Assembly (NCBI RefSeq): GCF_900188315.1
Contig: NZ_LT897781.1
Span: forward strand, 1,550,001-1,614,000
DNA from: Marinobacter sp. es.042
GTDB lineage: Bacteria > Pseudomonadota > Gammaproteobacteria > Pseudomonadales > Oleiphilaceae
Length of the DNA: 64,000 nucleotides
Reading direction: 5' to 3'
The notes under the pieces were generated by a model. The model did no database searches. It saw nothing but the letters and a program-made list of their open reading frames with translations, and had not been told where the DNA came from. Of the stretch, positions 51,600 to 60,131 are shown piece by piece (position 1 is the first letter of the stretch; each line of letters opens with the position of its first letter). The translations under genes and the position numbers were made by a program.

Positions 51600-52319
51600 C
51601 TAGATCACCAGGTCGTGACTGAACAGCGTAATACAGAACCCAAGGACCGCTCCCAGAGGCGGGCCCCAATGCCGGTCAAGCCTCGACTGAGGAGCGATGT
51701 CCTGGAAAATCAGGTACAGAATACCCCCGGAAGCCATCAGCATCAGTGAGCCCAGTAACACGGGGCGCTCAGACAAGAAAAAATAGCCAAACAGGCCGGC
51801 CACCGGACCTGTGATCACCAGGCTACTCATAAAGACCAGCGTCTTTCGGGAACTGTGGCCTTTCAGGTAAAGCAACTCCCGATAGGCGTTGAACCCTTCC
51901 GGCAAGTTCTGCAAGGCAATGAGTAACGCCATGAGCAGTGCAATCTCGGTGTTCACCACGGCGAGCCCGCCCAGCGCGGCAGCTTCCGGAATAAAATCCA
52001 GCATCACACCCAGGAGCTGCGGAGATTCACGGCGTTTCAAGCCGAGAACCCGCTCTATCAGGAAGAATATGAGCCCGCCCGCAAGAATAGCCGGAATCGC
52101 AAGAAGGGATCCCCCCATGCTGGATCGGCCTTCCGGAATAAAAACCACAGCGACCGCGCCAAGCAGGATGCCGCCACCGAGCGCGATCACGAAATGGCGG
52201 AACTCCTGCTCCAGCCAATTGGGTCGGATCCGTTCAAAGCTGGCGAGCAGTCCGCCCAATGGAATGCAGGCGCCGGCAAGGACGGTCAGTCCAACAATGG
52301 AGAGAACATCTATGAACAT
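51600..52319 (-). CDS. ZIP family metal transporter, divergent metal-site residues
   Basis: A 239-residue inner-membrane protein with about eight hydrophobic segments and a typical ZIP organisation. The helix-4 motif reads LDFIPEAAALGG and the helix-5 motif LIALQNLPEGFNAY; in classical ZIPs these are HNxPEG-type with His ligands, here replaced by Asp and Gln. Other members of this ZIP branch also lack the His residues, so it is a subfamily trait. The metal carried is not predictable. It converges on the FtsH gene with only 15 nt between the stop codons and is followed by the Usp gene on the other side of its start. A link to zinc supply for FtsH is only suggestive. Confidence 0.85.
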   Translation of the reverse strand: MFIDVLSIVGLTVLAGACIPLGGLLASFERIRPNWLEQEFRHFVIALGGGILLGAVAVVFIPEGRSSMGGSLLAIPAILAGGLIFFLIERVLGLKRRESPQLLGVMLDFIPEAAALGGLAVVNTEIALLMALLIALQNLPEGFNAYRELLYLKGHSSRKTLVFMSSLVITGPVAGLFGYFFLSERPVLLGSLMLMASGGILYLIFQDIAPQSRLDRHWGPPLGAVLGFCITLFSHDLVI

Positions 52320-52354
52320 CAGCTAATCAATACCTATGGAGCAACCGATGAGAT

Positions 52355-53221
52355 TCAGGGCGTGACCGTAACGGGAAGATTCAGGGCCACCAGCAACCGC
52401 TCTGCGCCGGGCTCCTGGAGCAGTGTGCATTCCCGGCTTAGCACCAGCTCTACCGCCCTTTCCTGTCGCAGAATTCCGGCCACAACAGCCGGATCCGTTG
52501 ATGGCAGAGACCTTACACGAAGCTCCGATTCCTGAATACCCAGGTCCCGGGCGACGCCTTTAAGGTCGTCGGCGGAGACCGTCGAGTCAGCGCCCAGCAG
52601 CAGTGTCACGGGCCGATGCCAATGACGAACCACCTCAGCGGTTGCCTGGACAGCACGGCCGTTGGCGCCATCGTGGTCATTGAGAAACACCACAACCCTG
52701 CCCAAAGGTTCGGCCCGACCTTCACACCAGAGCAAGACCCTTCCCCGGGAACGACGAACCAGCCCTTTTGCCGTCGAGCCCAAGCGCACACCGGGCTCGG
52801 AGGACCACCCAACGCGGCCCAGCACCAGAAGATCCTGAGGGCCGGCGAGCGCCAGTACCTCATCAATCACATGGCCCCGGGCGACACTCAGGGATTGCCT
52901 GCAACCGTATGACACTACGGCACCGGCAAGAGCGCGGCGGGCCTCGCTCGCCAACCTCTGCATGCGCTGTTCAACGTCGCCAGCAGCCAGGGGGCGACTG
53001 ATACCGGATGAACCGCCCACTTCGCGGGCAAAACCATAGCCGGCGCTTCGCAGCTGGTTCAGCTCCTCAACAAACACACCCAGCACATCGGCACCCGTAT
53101 TCGCGGCAATCCCGACCGCAGCCTGCAAGGCGGCGTAACTCATCCTGGAACCATCGAGAAGCACCAGTACACGACCGGTTGTGGTGCCGGGGTCAGCCTG
53201 GTTTGCTGGCCTATCAGTCAC
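52355..53221 (-). CDS. tandem universal stress protein
   Basis: A 288-residue cytoplasmic protein made of two UspA-like halves. The first (residues 15-150) has VLVLLDGSRMSYAALQAAV and the nucleotide-loop region LLVLGRVGWSSEPGVRLGSTAKGLVRRSRGRVLL. The second (about 160-285) is more degenerate (VVVFLNDHDGANGRAVQATAEVV, ending LLVALNLPVTVTP). The GTG at 53221, which overlaps the Lon-like stop codon, is preferred over a long ATG frame with unlikely composition; AAGGA lies just before it. Overlap with the protease gene shows that the two are expressed together, fitting a stress-response role. Confidence 0.8.
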   Translation of the reverse strand: MTDRPANQADPGTTTGRVLVLLDGSRMSYAALQAAVGIAANTGADVLGVFVEELNQLRSAGYGFAREVGGSSGISRPLAAGDVEQRMQRLASEARRALAGAVVSYGCRQSLSVARGHVIDEVLALAGPQDLLVLGRVGWSSEPGVRLGSTAKGLVRRSRGRVLLWCEGRAEPLGRVVVFLNDHDGANGRAVQATAEVVRHWHRPVTLLLGADSTVSADDLKGVARDLGIQESELRVRSLPSTDPAVVAGILRQERAVELVLSRECTLLQEPGAERLLVALNLPVTVTP

Positions 53222-55613
53222 GATCCTTGCCTCCGCTGTTGTTCTCTTCTCCGTTTTCGTCCCGTTTCTTGCTGGCCTCCGCGAACTTCTCCAGGCGTTC
53301 GGCAACCCGGCGATTGAAGCTGTTCTCAGGGAACTCGCCATTACTGTCCGGTTCTCCGGCCTCAAGACCGGTTAGCAGCTCAATTGCCTCATTGATGCCT
53401 GAAATCGGATAGATCCGGAACCGGTCCTCAGCGATCGCCTGCCTAACATCGGCTCTCAGCATGAGGTGCTCAACATTGCTTGCGGGCAGCAAAACACCCT
53501 GCCCGCGAACGTCGCCGGCTTCCTTGCAGACATCGAAAAAGCCCTCGATCTTCTCATTCACACCGCCTACGGCCTGAACTTCACCATGCTGGTTCATCGA
53601 CCCCGTTACCGCGAATGACTGCTTGATTGGCACCCGGGAAATGGCTGAAAGCAGCACGCAGGTTTCTGCCACCGACGCGGAATCGCCCTCAACACCACCG
53701 TAGGATTGCTCGAAGGCGAGACTCGCCGATAGGGAAAGTTCGCCGTCGCCAGCGTACCGGCTCGCCAGGAAGCGGGAAAGAATCATCACGGCCTTGCTGT
53801 GAATGGGGCCGCCGAGTTTGGCCTCCCGCTCGATATCCACCACCTGCCCTTTACCGGGACGGGCCGTGGCGGTAATCCGGGTAGGCTGCCCGAACATCGA
53901 CGCCCCAAGCCGGAGTACCGAAAGGCCATTTACCTGAGCCACCTCCTCGCCAGTGGTGGCTATCATCACCACACCCCGGCTGATTTGCTCACGGCTTCGT
54001 TCCCGGACCCGGCTGGCCCGGTATTCCCGTTCATCAATGGCCTGCTGGAGATGGCTGGCTTCAACCGTATCGGCCCCGGCCTGTCCCGCCCAGTGGTCTG
54101 CCTCGCTCAGAATGTCGCGGAGCACCCGGTCGTGGGCGGTCAGTTTGCGCTGGTCTGCTGCCAGCCGGCTGGCATGTTCAATCAGCCGGGCCACGGCGCT
54201 TCGCTCCAGCGGTCGCATTTTCAGGCCCCGGGCCATGGTGGCGATCATGCGCGCGTAGAGTTCATAGCATTCTTCATTGCGGTCCAGGTCGTCCTCGAAA
54301 TCCGCTTCTACTTTGAACAGGTCCAGAAAGTCCGGATCATAGTGGGACAGCAGGTAATAGAGCATCCGGTCCCCAAGCAGAACCACCTTGACCGACACCG
54401 GAATGGGCTCCGGCTGCAGGCTGACGGTACTCACCAACCCGTAAAGCCGCTCCAGTGACTCGATTCGAACCTCACCGGAGGACAGGATCCGTTTCAGGCT
54501 TTCCCACGCCATCGGCTGTGTCAGTACCCTGCGCGCATCAATAATCAGATAGCCGCCACTGGCCCGGTGCATGGAACCGCCACGAATCAGCGTGAAATCG
54601 GTATAGAGATTACCCTGCCGGGCCCGATGTTCAATCTGCCCCGCCAGATGCTGATGGTTGGGCAGGTCCTCGTAGATAACGGGCGCGCCGGCCGTCTCCG
54701 CATTATCGACCAGCAAATTGACCTTGTACCTTGCCAACAGGCCCGCCGGAGGCCCGTTATCGGTATCCTGGAAAGCCTCGGCGTGCTCAACCACATCCTC
54801 GCGAACGACATCCAGGTACTCGACGATATGCTGCAGGTGGGACCATTTTTCCCTCAACTCCCCAATCGGGCCGCCCAGGGTCAGCTGCACCATTTCTTCA
54901 TTCAGGGCGTGGACTCTTTCCCTGACCTCCTTCCGCATCCTGGGTATCTGCTGGATGGTTTGCTGAAGCTTTTTCTGAAGCTCCTCAACCTTGGATTCGA
55001 CCAGCGCTTTCTCCTCGTCCGAAAAGTTCTTGTATTCCTCCGGGTCGATCACCTCGCCCTTGCGCATCGGGGCAAAGGTAAAGCCGGCCGGCGTGGTGAT
55101 CATGGCAATGTTGTTCCGGTTCGCCTCTTCCTGGATATCAAACAGGCCCTGATGCTGACGCTTGGCCATTTCTTCCTGGAGTTCCTGCAACCTGGCCTGG
55201 TATTCCTCGCTTTCGAAGGCAGCAGGGATTGCTGTTCGGAGCTCCTCCGCCAGTTCATTCATGTGTTTCTTGAATTGCCGCCCTTCACCGGCCGGCAGTC
55301 GAATGGCGCGTGGCCGCTCTGAAAACTTGAAGTTATAGACATGGCACCAATCCGGCGGGACCGGCTGGCTTGCCGCATGCAGGCAAAGAAAGCGCTCAAC
55401 CAGCTCGTGCTTGCCGGCACCGGAGGGTCCGAGAACAAAGAGATTGAAACCGTCTGCCTGAATACCGGCACCAAATTCCAGCGCCCGCAGTACCCGGTCC
55501 TGACCATACGGACGCTCGAGGTCCTGCAGGTCTTCGGTGGTTTGGAAATCCAGCTTGTCTTCCGGGCAACCGTGGTAGACCTGGTTTTCGGTCAATGGCG
55601 CGGGTAGTGACAT
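53214..55613 (-). CDS. Lon-like ATP-dependent protease (AAA_32 type)
   Basis: A 799-residue cytoplasmic protease of the Lon-B-like, AAA_32 class. It is not the ordinary Lon: the N-terminal LAN domain is missing. The ATPase part has Walker A GPSGAGKH at 62-69 and a long helical insert around 180-270. The C-terminal protease domain has the Ser-Lys dyad S645 (EGDSASVAE) and K688 (GGVNEKIEGFF), 43 residues apart as in Lon. The C-terminal tail is highly charged (KRDENGEENNSGGKDRD). The ATG has a perfect AGGAGG upstream. It resembles proteins called AsrA in Pseudomonas, which affect heat and aminoglycoside stress. The Usp gene overlaps its end. Confidence 0.93.
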   Translation of the reverse strand: MSLPAPLTENQVYHGCPEDKLDFQTTEDLQDLERPYGQDRVLRALEFGAGIQADGFNLFVLGPSGAGKHELVERFLCLHAASQPVPPDWCHVYNFKFSERPRAIRLPAGEGRQFKKHMNELAEELRTAIPAAFESEEYQARLQELQEEMAKRQHQGLFDIQEEANRNNIAMITTPAGFTFAPMRKGEVIDPEEYKNFSDEEKALVESKVEELQKKLQQTIQQIPRMRKEVRERVHALNEEMVQLTLGGPIGELREKWSHLQHIVEYLDVVREDVVEHAEAFQDTDNGPPAGLLARYKVNLLVDNAETAGAPVIYEDLPNHQHLAGQIEHRARQGNLYTDFTLIRGGSMHRASGGYLIIDARRVLTQPMAWESLKRILSSGEVRIESLERLYGLVSTVSLQPEPIPVSVKVVLLGDRMLYYLLSHYDPDFLDLFKVEADFEDDLDRNEECYELYARMIATMARGLKMRPLERSAVARLIEHASRLAADQRKLTAHDRVLRDILSEADHWAGQAGADTVEASHLQQAIDEREYRASRVRERSREQISRGVVMIATTGEEVAQVNGLSVLRLGASMFGQPTRITATARPGKGQVVDIEREAKLGGPIHSKAVMILSRFLASRYAGDGELSLSASLAFEQSYGGVEGDSASVAETCVLLSAISRVPIKQSFAVTGSMNQHGEVQAVGGVNEKIEGFFDVCKEAGDVRGQGVLLPASNVEHLMLRADVRQAIAEDRFRIYPISGINEAIELLTGLEAGEPDSNGEFPENSFNRRVAERLEKFAEASKKRDENGEENNSGGKDRD

Positions 55614-55651
55614 TACATCCTCCTGATTGTGTCGGCATTACCTGGGCACAA

Positions 55652-56797
55652 CTATTCGAGACGCTTCTTGAACCTGAGTGAGGCAACGATCAGGCCGCCA
55701 AGGGTGAATAGCGCCAGCCAATAGACATCCGATGCCATATTCGTTACCTCAACGTCCCTCAGAACCACTCCGCGAACCAAGTGCATGAAATGCGTCGCGG
55801 GAAGTGCCTCTGCAATATACTGGGCTGCGACAGGCATGCCCTCATAGGGAAATACGAACCCCGACAACAGAATCGAGGGCATCAGAACAAACACCGTCAT
55901 CTGCATTGACTGTAGCTGGTTCCGGGCAATCGTTGAAATGACCAGCCCAAGCGTCAGACTTGCGGTGATGAAAAGGAAGGTGACGCCTGCGAGCTGGGCC
56001 AACCCTCCCTCTACCGGAACATGGAACAACACCCGGCCCAGCCCCAGGATGATGCTGACCTGAATCACGCCAATAAAAATGTACGGAATGATCTTCCCGA
56101 TCATCAGTTCAATCGGTCGCACCGGCGTCGATATCAACATTTCCATGTTGCCCCTCTCCCGCTCGCGGACGATTGCGGCAGAGGTAAACATGATCATGGT
56201 CATGGTCAGAATGATCGCGACCAGACCCGGCACAATATTGACAACTGTGCGTTGCTCGGGGTTATAGAGCAGCGTCACTTCAAAGGTGGGTGTAACGCGA
56301 TTGACAGGACGGTCCAGCAATTCGGCCAGCGGCATGCCACGCAGACTCTTGATGGCAGAGGCAATGATCGTATCGGAGCCATCGGCAATCCATTGAGCGA
56401 TGGGTTGGCTGGTTTCTTCATCGGTGGCAGGGGGCGAACCAAAACCCAATGATTGGTGCCGCGCCAAGCGGTTATCAACATCTTCAGGGATGATGAGGAC
56501 GGCCCTGACTTCGGCACTGGCAATGGCCGCCTGCGCTTTCTCTACACTCTCAAAGTAGGACCTGATCTCAACCACTTGCGTGGCTTTCACAAGCTGCACG
56601 ATCTCCCGACTCAGGCCGCTCTGGCTGAAATCGACAATGCCTACCGGGATATGGCGGATGTTTGTATTGATGGCATAGCCAAATAGCAACAGCTGGAGAA
56701 GCGGGATCATGACAATCATGCCGAACGTCATCCGGTCCCGCCGGAGCTGAATCAACTCCTTGCCAAAAATGGCTCGGATGCGTCGGAGGCTGTTCAT
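55652..56797 (-). CDS. ABC-2 type export permease
   Basis: A 381-residue inner-membrane permease of the YhhJ/YbhR kind. One N-terminal helix (MIVMIPLLQLLLFGYAINTN) is followed by a periplasmic domain and five helices at the C-terminal half, including NIVPGLVAIILTMTMIMFTSAA and the MLISTPVRPIELMIGKIIPYIFIG signature. Its start overlaps the stop codon of the ATPase gene by 4 nt. Only one permease gene is present, so it probably forms a homodimer; many relatives (YbhFSR) have two. The cargo is unknown and could be drugs or lipids. Confidence 0.92.
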   Translation of the reverse strand: MNSLRRIRAIFGKELIQLRRDRMTFGMIVMIPLLQLLLFGYAINTNIRHIPVGIVDFSQSGLSREIVQLVKATQVVEIRSYFESVEKAQAAIASAEVRAVLIIPEDVDNRLARHQSLGFGSPPATDEETSQPIAQWIADGSDTIIASAIKSLRGMPLAELLDRPVNRVTPTFEVTLLYNPEQRTVVNIVPGLVAIILTMTMIMFTSAAIVRERERGNMEMLISTPVRPIELMIGKIIPYIFIGVIQVSIILGLGRVLFHVPVEGGLAQLAGVTFLFITASLTLGLVISTIARNQLQSMQMTVFVLMPSILLSGFVFPYEGMPVAAQYIAEALPATHFMHLVRGVVLRDVEVTNMASDVYWLALFTLGGLIVASLRFKKRLE

Positions 56798-57720
56798 TGT
56801 CGGCCTCTTCCCGTACTGGTTACGAAAACATCCTCCAGGCTTGGGCGCACCTCAGTAAGACTGTCCCCTGTTCCGATAAAAGGTTGCCCCGTCAGATACG
56901 CAACCGGACTGCTAACCCGGTTCTTCACCAGCACTCGAAGCCGCGCGCCAAGTTGCGCTGCCGATATCACGTCTGGCAACTCAAGAAGCCGATGCTTTAA
57001 CACGCGGAGATTTTCAGAACTGACCTCAACAACCCTGGCGCCCATGTTCTTCATCAGTTCATCCGGTGCACCGTCGGCTCGCTTGATTCCCGTCTCGAGA
57101 ATGGCCAATTTGTGGCAACGCTCCGCCTCGTCCATATAGTGGGTTGAGACCATGATCGTCGTTCCGGCATCACTAAGATCAAACAACTGCTCCCAGAAGT
57201 CCCGGCGACTCTGGGGATCCACCGCCGAGGTGGGCTCATCCAGGAACAGCAGATCTGGCTTGTGCAGTGTTGCCGCAGCAAGGCTGAGGCGTTGTCGCTG
57301 CCCGCCGCTCATGCTTCCTGCCAACTGATGCCGGCTGTCACGCAGCCCATAGATAACAAGCAGATCCTCAATCCTTGAGCGCAGCTGGTTCGCAGACAAG
57401 CTGTAAATGGAGGCGATAAACCTTAGATTTTCCTGAACGGTCAAATCATCGTACAGGGAGAATTTCTGGGTCATGTACCCGATCCGCCGCCTGAGTTTCT
57501 CGGCACCGGCTGGCAAGCCATAACCAAGCACTTCCGCCGTTCCGGAGCTTGGCTTCAACAAACCGATCAACATTCGGATAGCCGTGGTCTTGCCACTGCC
57601 GTTTGGCCCGAGAAAACCATAAATGCGGCCTCGCTCGACCTCCAGATCCAGCGACTGAACAGCCCTGGTATCGCCGAAATTCCGGCTAAGCCTTTCCGCG
57701 CGGATGACACATTCACTCAT
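56794..57720 (-). CDS. ABC transporter ATPase of the export operon
   Basis: A 308-residue cytoplasmic ATPase. Walker A is GPNGSGKTT near residue 39, the ABC signature SGGQRQRLSLAAATLH near residue 138, Walker B LLFLDEPTSAVD and the switch His in STHYMDEAERC. The C-terminal portion (about 215-308) is a regulatory or permease-contact extension common in drug and lipid exporters of this class (YbhF, DrrA). It overlaps both neighbours by 4 nt. Together with the HlyD-like and permease genes it makes a complete efflux system. Confidence 0.94.
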   Translation of the reverse strand: MSECVIRAERLSRNFGDTRAVQSLDLEVERGRIYGFLGPNGSGKTTAIRMLIGLLKPSSGTAEVLGYGLPAGAEKLRRRIGYMTQKFSLYDDLTVQENLRFIASIYSLSANQLRSRIEDLLVIYGLRDSRHQLAGSMSGGQRQRLSLAAATLHKPDLLFLDEPTSAVDPQSRRDFWEQLFDLSDAGTTIMVSTHYMDEAERCHKLAILETGIKRADGAPDELMKNMGARVVEVSSENLRVLKHRLLELPDVISAAQLGARLRVLVKNRVSSPVAYLTGQPFIGTGDSLTEVRPSLEDVFVTSTGRGRQ

Positions 57721-58691
57721 GGCAACTCAACCTGGGCCGGCACTCCGTTCGGCAAAGCAGCCTCTGCCTCTGGAAGCTGGACCTCTGCCCGGTACATCAG
57801 CCGGGCACGTTCTTCCTGATTAAGCGCAAAGTACGGCGTGAATGCAGGCTCCGTGGCAATCCAACGCAAACGGCCCTTTATGGTTCGGCCAAGACCATCC
57901 ACACGCACAGTCAGCTCGTCACCAATCGCCAGCTTTACCCGATAAGGCTCTGGCACATAAACCCTCGCAAACGGCGCCTTGCCGGCCAGAACAATCGCCA
58001 GAGGGCTGCCTGCGGTCACTCGCTCCCCCAGATTCCAGGGAAGGTTGTCGAGAATACCGTCCCGTGTCGCGACAACGGTCAGATCGGCAAGGTGTTTCTT
58101 TTCGCGGGCGAGCATCGCTCTTGCCGCATCAGCTCTGGACTCGGCCGCTCTCAGATCCTCTTCACGAGCGCCATTCGTTAATTCCAGCAACGCTTCCTGC
58201 GCATTGAGCAGCTTCGCATGATTGGCGTCGCGCAAGGCGACCGCCTTGTCCAGGTCGGCCTGACTGGCCAGATTCTGATTCCTGAGATTGAGGATGCGTG
58301 AATAATTGGCCTCACTCTCGATGAGTTCCGCCCGGGCGCCGGCCACATTCGCTCTTGCTGCCGCCACTTCCTCCGGCCGGGCTCCGTGTCGGAGTTTTTC
58401 AAGATTGGCGACGGCCTCTGACAACTGGGCTGAGGCCCGGTCAACCTCCGCCCGCTGCAGCGTGTCGTCGAGTTTTACCAACACACTCCCTTTTTCAACC
58501 GGCGAGCCGGGCGAGACAGGGAGCTCAACAACAACTTCACTGGCGGTTGCGGTATGGGCAATTCGATCCCGCTCAAGCGTCCCCAGAGCCAGATTGCCGG
58601 AACTCCCATCACAGGCTGCCAGAGCCAGAAAAGACAGAACCAATGCAAGGCGTATCACGTTACTTACCCTCTTTTGCGATGGGCGAGTCAT
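57717..58691 (-). CDS. HlyD/YbhG-type periplasmic adaptor lipoprotein
   Basis: A 324-residue membrane-fusion protein. The ATG at 58691 overlaps the MFS stop codon (ATGA); the open frame continues upstream to 59081 in the wrong composition and is not used. The lipoprotein signal ends in LALAAC (residue 29 or so), and Asp-Gly follows. Position +2 is Asp, which in enterobacteria keeps the protein in the inner membrane. A biotinyl-lipoyl-like half (VVELPVSPGSPVEKGSVLVKLDD), a long coiled-coil hairpin (about residues 75-190) and a beta-barrel part follow. It links the inner-membrane exporter to an outer-membrane channel, which is not encoded here. TolC should be the partner. Confidence 0.9.
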   Translation of the reverse strand: MTRPSQKRVSNVIRLALVLSFLALAACDGSSGNLALGTLERDRIAHTATASEVVVELPVSPGSPVEKGSVLVKLDDTLQRAEVDRASAQLSEAVANLEKLRHGARPEEVAAARANVAGARAELIESEANYSRILNLRNQNLASQADLDKAVALRDANHAKLLNAQEALLELTNGAREEDLRAAESRADAARAMLAREKKHLADLTVVATRDGILDNLPWNLGERVTAGSPLAIVLAGKAPFARVYVPEPYRVKLAIGDELTVRVDGLGRTIKGRLRWIATEPAFTPYFALNQEERARLMYRAEVQLPEAEAALPNGVPAQVELP

Positions 58692-59983
58692 CGCAGCGGC
58701 TCCCGGCTTCGATCCGGCATGGCGATGAGAGCCAGCACAGCAATGAAGGCGGTTACTGCCAGATACATGGCCGGTGCCGTCACAACACCGGTTGTTGCAA
58801 TCAACGACGTGGCAATCATCGGTGTGAGTCCGCCGAATACACCCAGGCCAAGATTGAAGGCTACAGAATAGCCGGATAAACGGTCGCTCTCCGGAAACAT
58901 CTCTACAAACAGTGCGGGTGCGGAGCCCAATGGAATGGCCAGCAGCAAGAACACCAGAGCGTGTGCCAATACCACCACATACAGTGAACCGCCGGAGCTT
59001 AGCATCCAGGCATGAAGCGGCCAGGCGACCACGGTAAGCAGAAACAAAGAGATGGCTATCCAGCTCCTTCGACGAAGCCATCGATCACCCACGATCGCAA
59101 ACAGCGGCATCGCCGGGATGACAAGCAGCATCATGCCCGTGTTGATCAACAAAGCTGTTCCGCGAGAAAGCAGTTCCTGGGCCGAGAGCCATTCCGGCAG
59201 ATACACGAAAACAATGTAGTAGCACGTTCCGTAACTTGAAGCGAAAGCCAGTGCAAGAAGGGTTTCCCGCCGATTGGTTGTAAACGCCTGCAGAAGCGGC
59301 GATGTTTCGTCGCGATTCTCATGGTGCTGGCTGAATCGCTCTGAGTTGTGCAGGTTCCGGCGAATTGCGATGGCGGCAATGCCCAGAATGGCGCCTCCAA
59401 GAAACGGCAGGCGCCAGCCCCAGTCACTCAATGTTTGTTCATCCAGGGTATTGGTTACCAGTGCCGCCGCAGCAACGCCCAGCAAAGAGCCCGTCATCGA
59501 GCCGATGTTGGCCCAACTGCCCGTCAGACCTCGTTTACCATCGGGAGCCGTCTCAACCAGGTAGGTCGCCGAGGATGAGAACTCGCCGCCAACAGAAAGG
59601 CCTTGAAGCAATCGGATCAGAACCAGCAAGACTGGAGCGAGCAAGCCGGCCTGCTCATAGGAGGGAAGCAATCCGAGCAGCAGGGTCGGCAAGGCCATCA
59701 GCATTACAGAGATTTGCATGGTACGAGCACGCCCGTACCGGTCTCCAAACCAGCCGAAAACCGCCGCCCCCAGGGGCCGCATGATGAAGCCGGCAGCAAA
59801 TATGCCGTAGGTGCCGATAAGTGCTGCCGTTGGGTTGGCAGACGAAAAGAAAACCGGAGCAATAACTCCGGCCAGATAGCCATAAACGGCAAAGTCGTAC
59901 CACTCCACGACATTACCGATAAAACCCGCCATGATGCGGTGTCGAAGTTCTGGAGAAGGAGGCGTTGGCGAACTTTCGGTCAT
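58688..59983 (-). CDS. MFS transporter of the metabolite:H+ symporter (MHS) family
   Basis: A 431-residue inner-membrane protein with 12 predicted helices. It begins HRIMAGFIGNVVEWYDFAVYGYLA, the hallmark of the MHS family (ProP, KgtP, ShiA). GWFGDRYGRARTM is the MFS loop 2-3 motif and RLLQGLSVGGEFSSSATYLVE the helix-4 motif. The substrate is presumably a small organic acid, betaine or a metabolite such as 2-oxoglutarate. It is the first gene of an operon whose remaining genes are a HlyD-type exporter, an unusual match for an importer of this class. The gap to cysA (60132) is 148 nt. Confidence 0.93.
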   Translation of the reverse strand: MTESSPTPPSPELRHRIMAGFIGNVVEWYDFAVYGYLAGVIAPVFFSSANPTAALIGTYGIFAAGFIMRPLGAAVFGWFGDRYGRARTMQISVMLMALPTLLLGLLPSYEQAGLLAPVLLVLIRLLQGLSVGGEFSSSATYLVETAPDGKRGLTGSWANIGSMTGSLLGVAAAALVTNTLDEQTLSDWGWRLPFLGGAILGIAAIAIRRNLHNSERFSQHHENRDETSPLLQAFTTNRRETLLALAFASSYGTCYYIVFVYLPEWLSAQELLSRGTALLINTGMMLLVIPAMPLFAIVGDRWLRRRSWIAISLFLLTVVAWPLHAWMLSSGGSLYVVVLAHALVFLLLAIPLGSAPALFVEMFPESDRLSGYSVAFNLGLGVFGGLTPMIATSLIATTGVVTAPAMYLAVTAFIAVLALIAMPDRSREPLR

Positions 59984-60131
59984 GTCCAGTTCATCCCGGT
60001 TTTACCCCTGCCTTGAGCGAAATGATGGCAGCAAACTCTCTGATGCAGAGAATTATAGGCAAGGGACAGAAACCAGAGATGATCTGGGGCAAGTACCCGG
60101 CTCATCAATCACCGGGTAGATGCCACCAGGT

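Noticed and set aside
57717..59081. Long version of the HlyD-like protein starting at 59081
   Set aside because: The first 130 residues run inside the MFS gene in another frame and are Cys/Arg-rich. The lipoprotein signal and 4-nt overlap fix the start at 58691.
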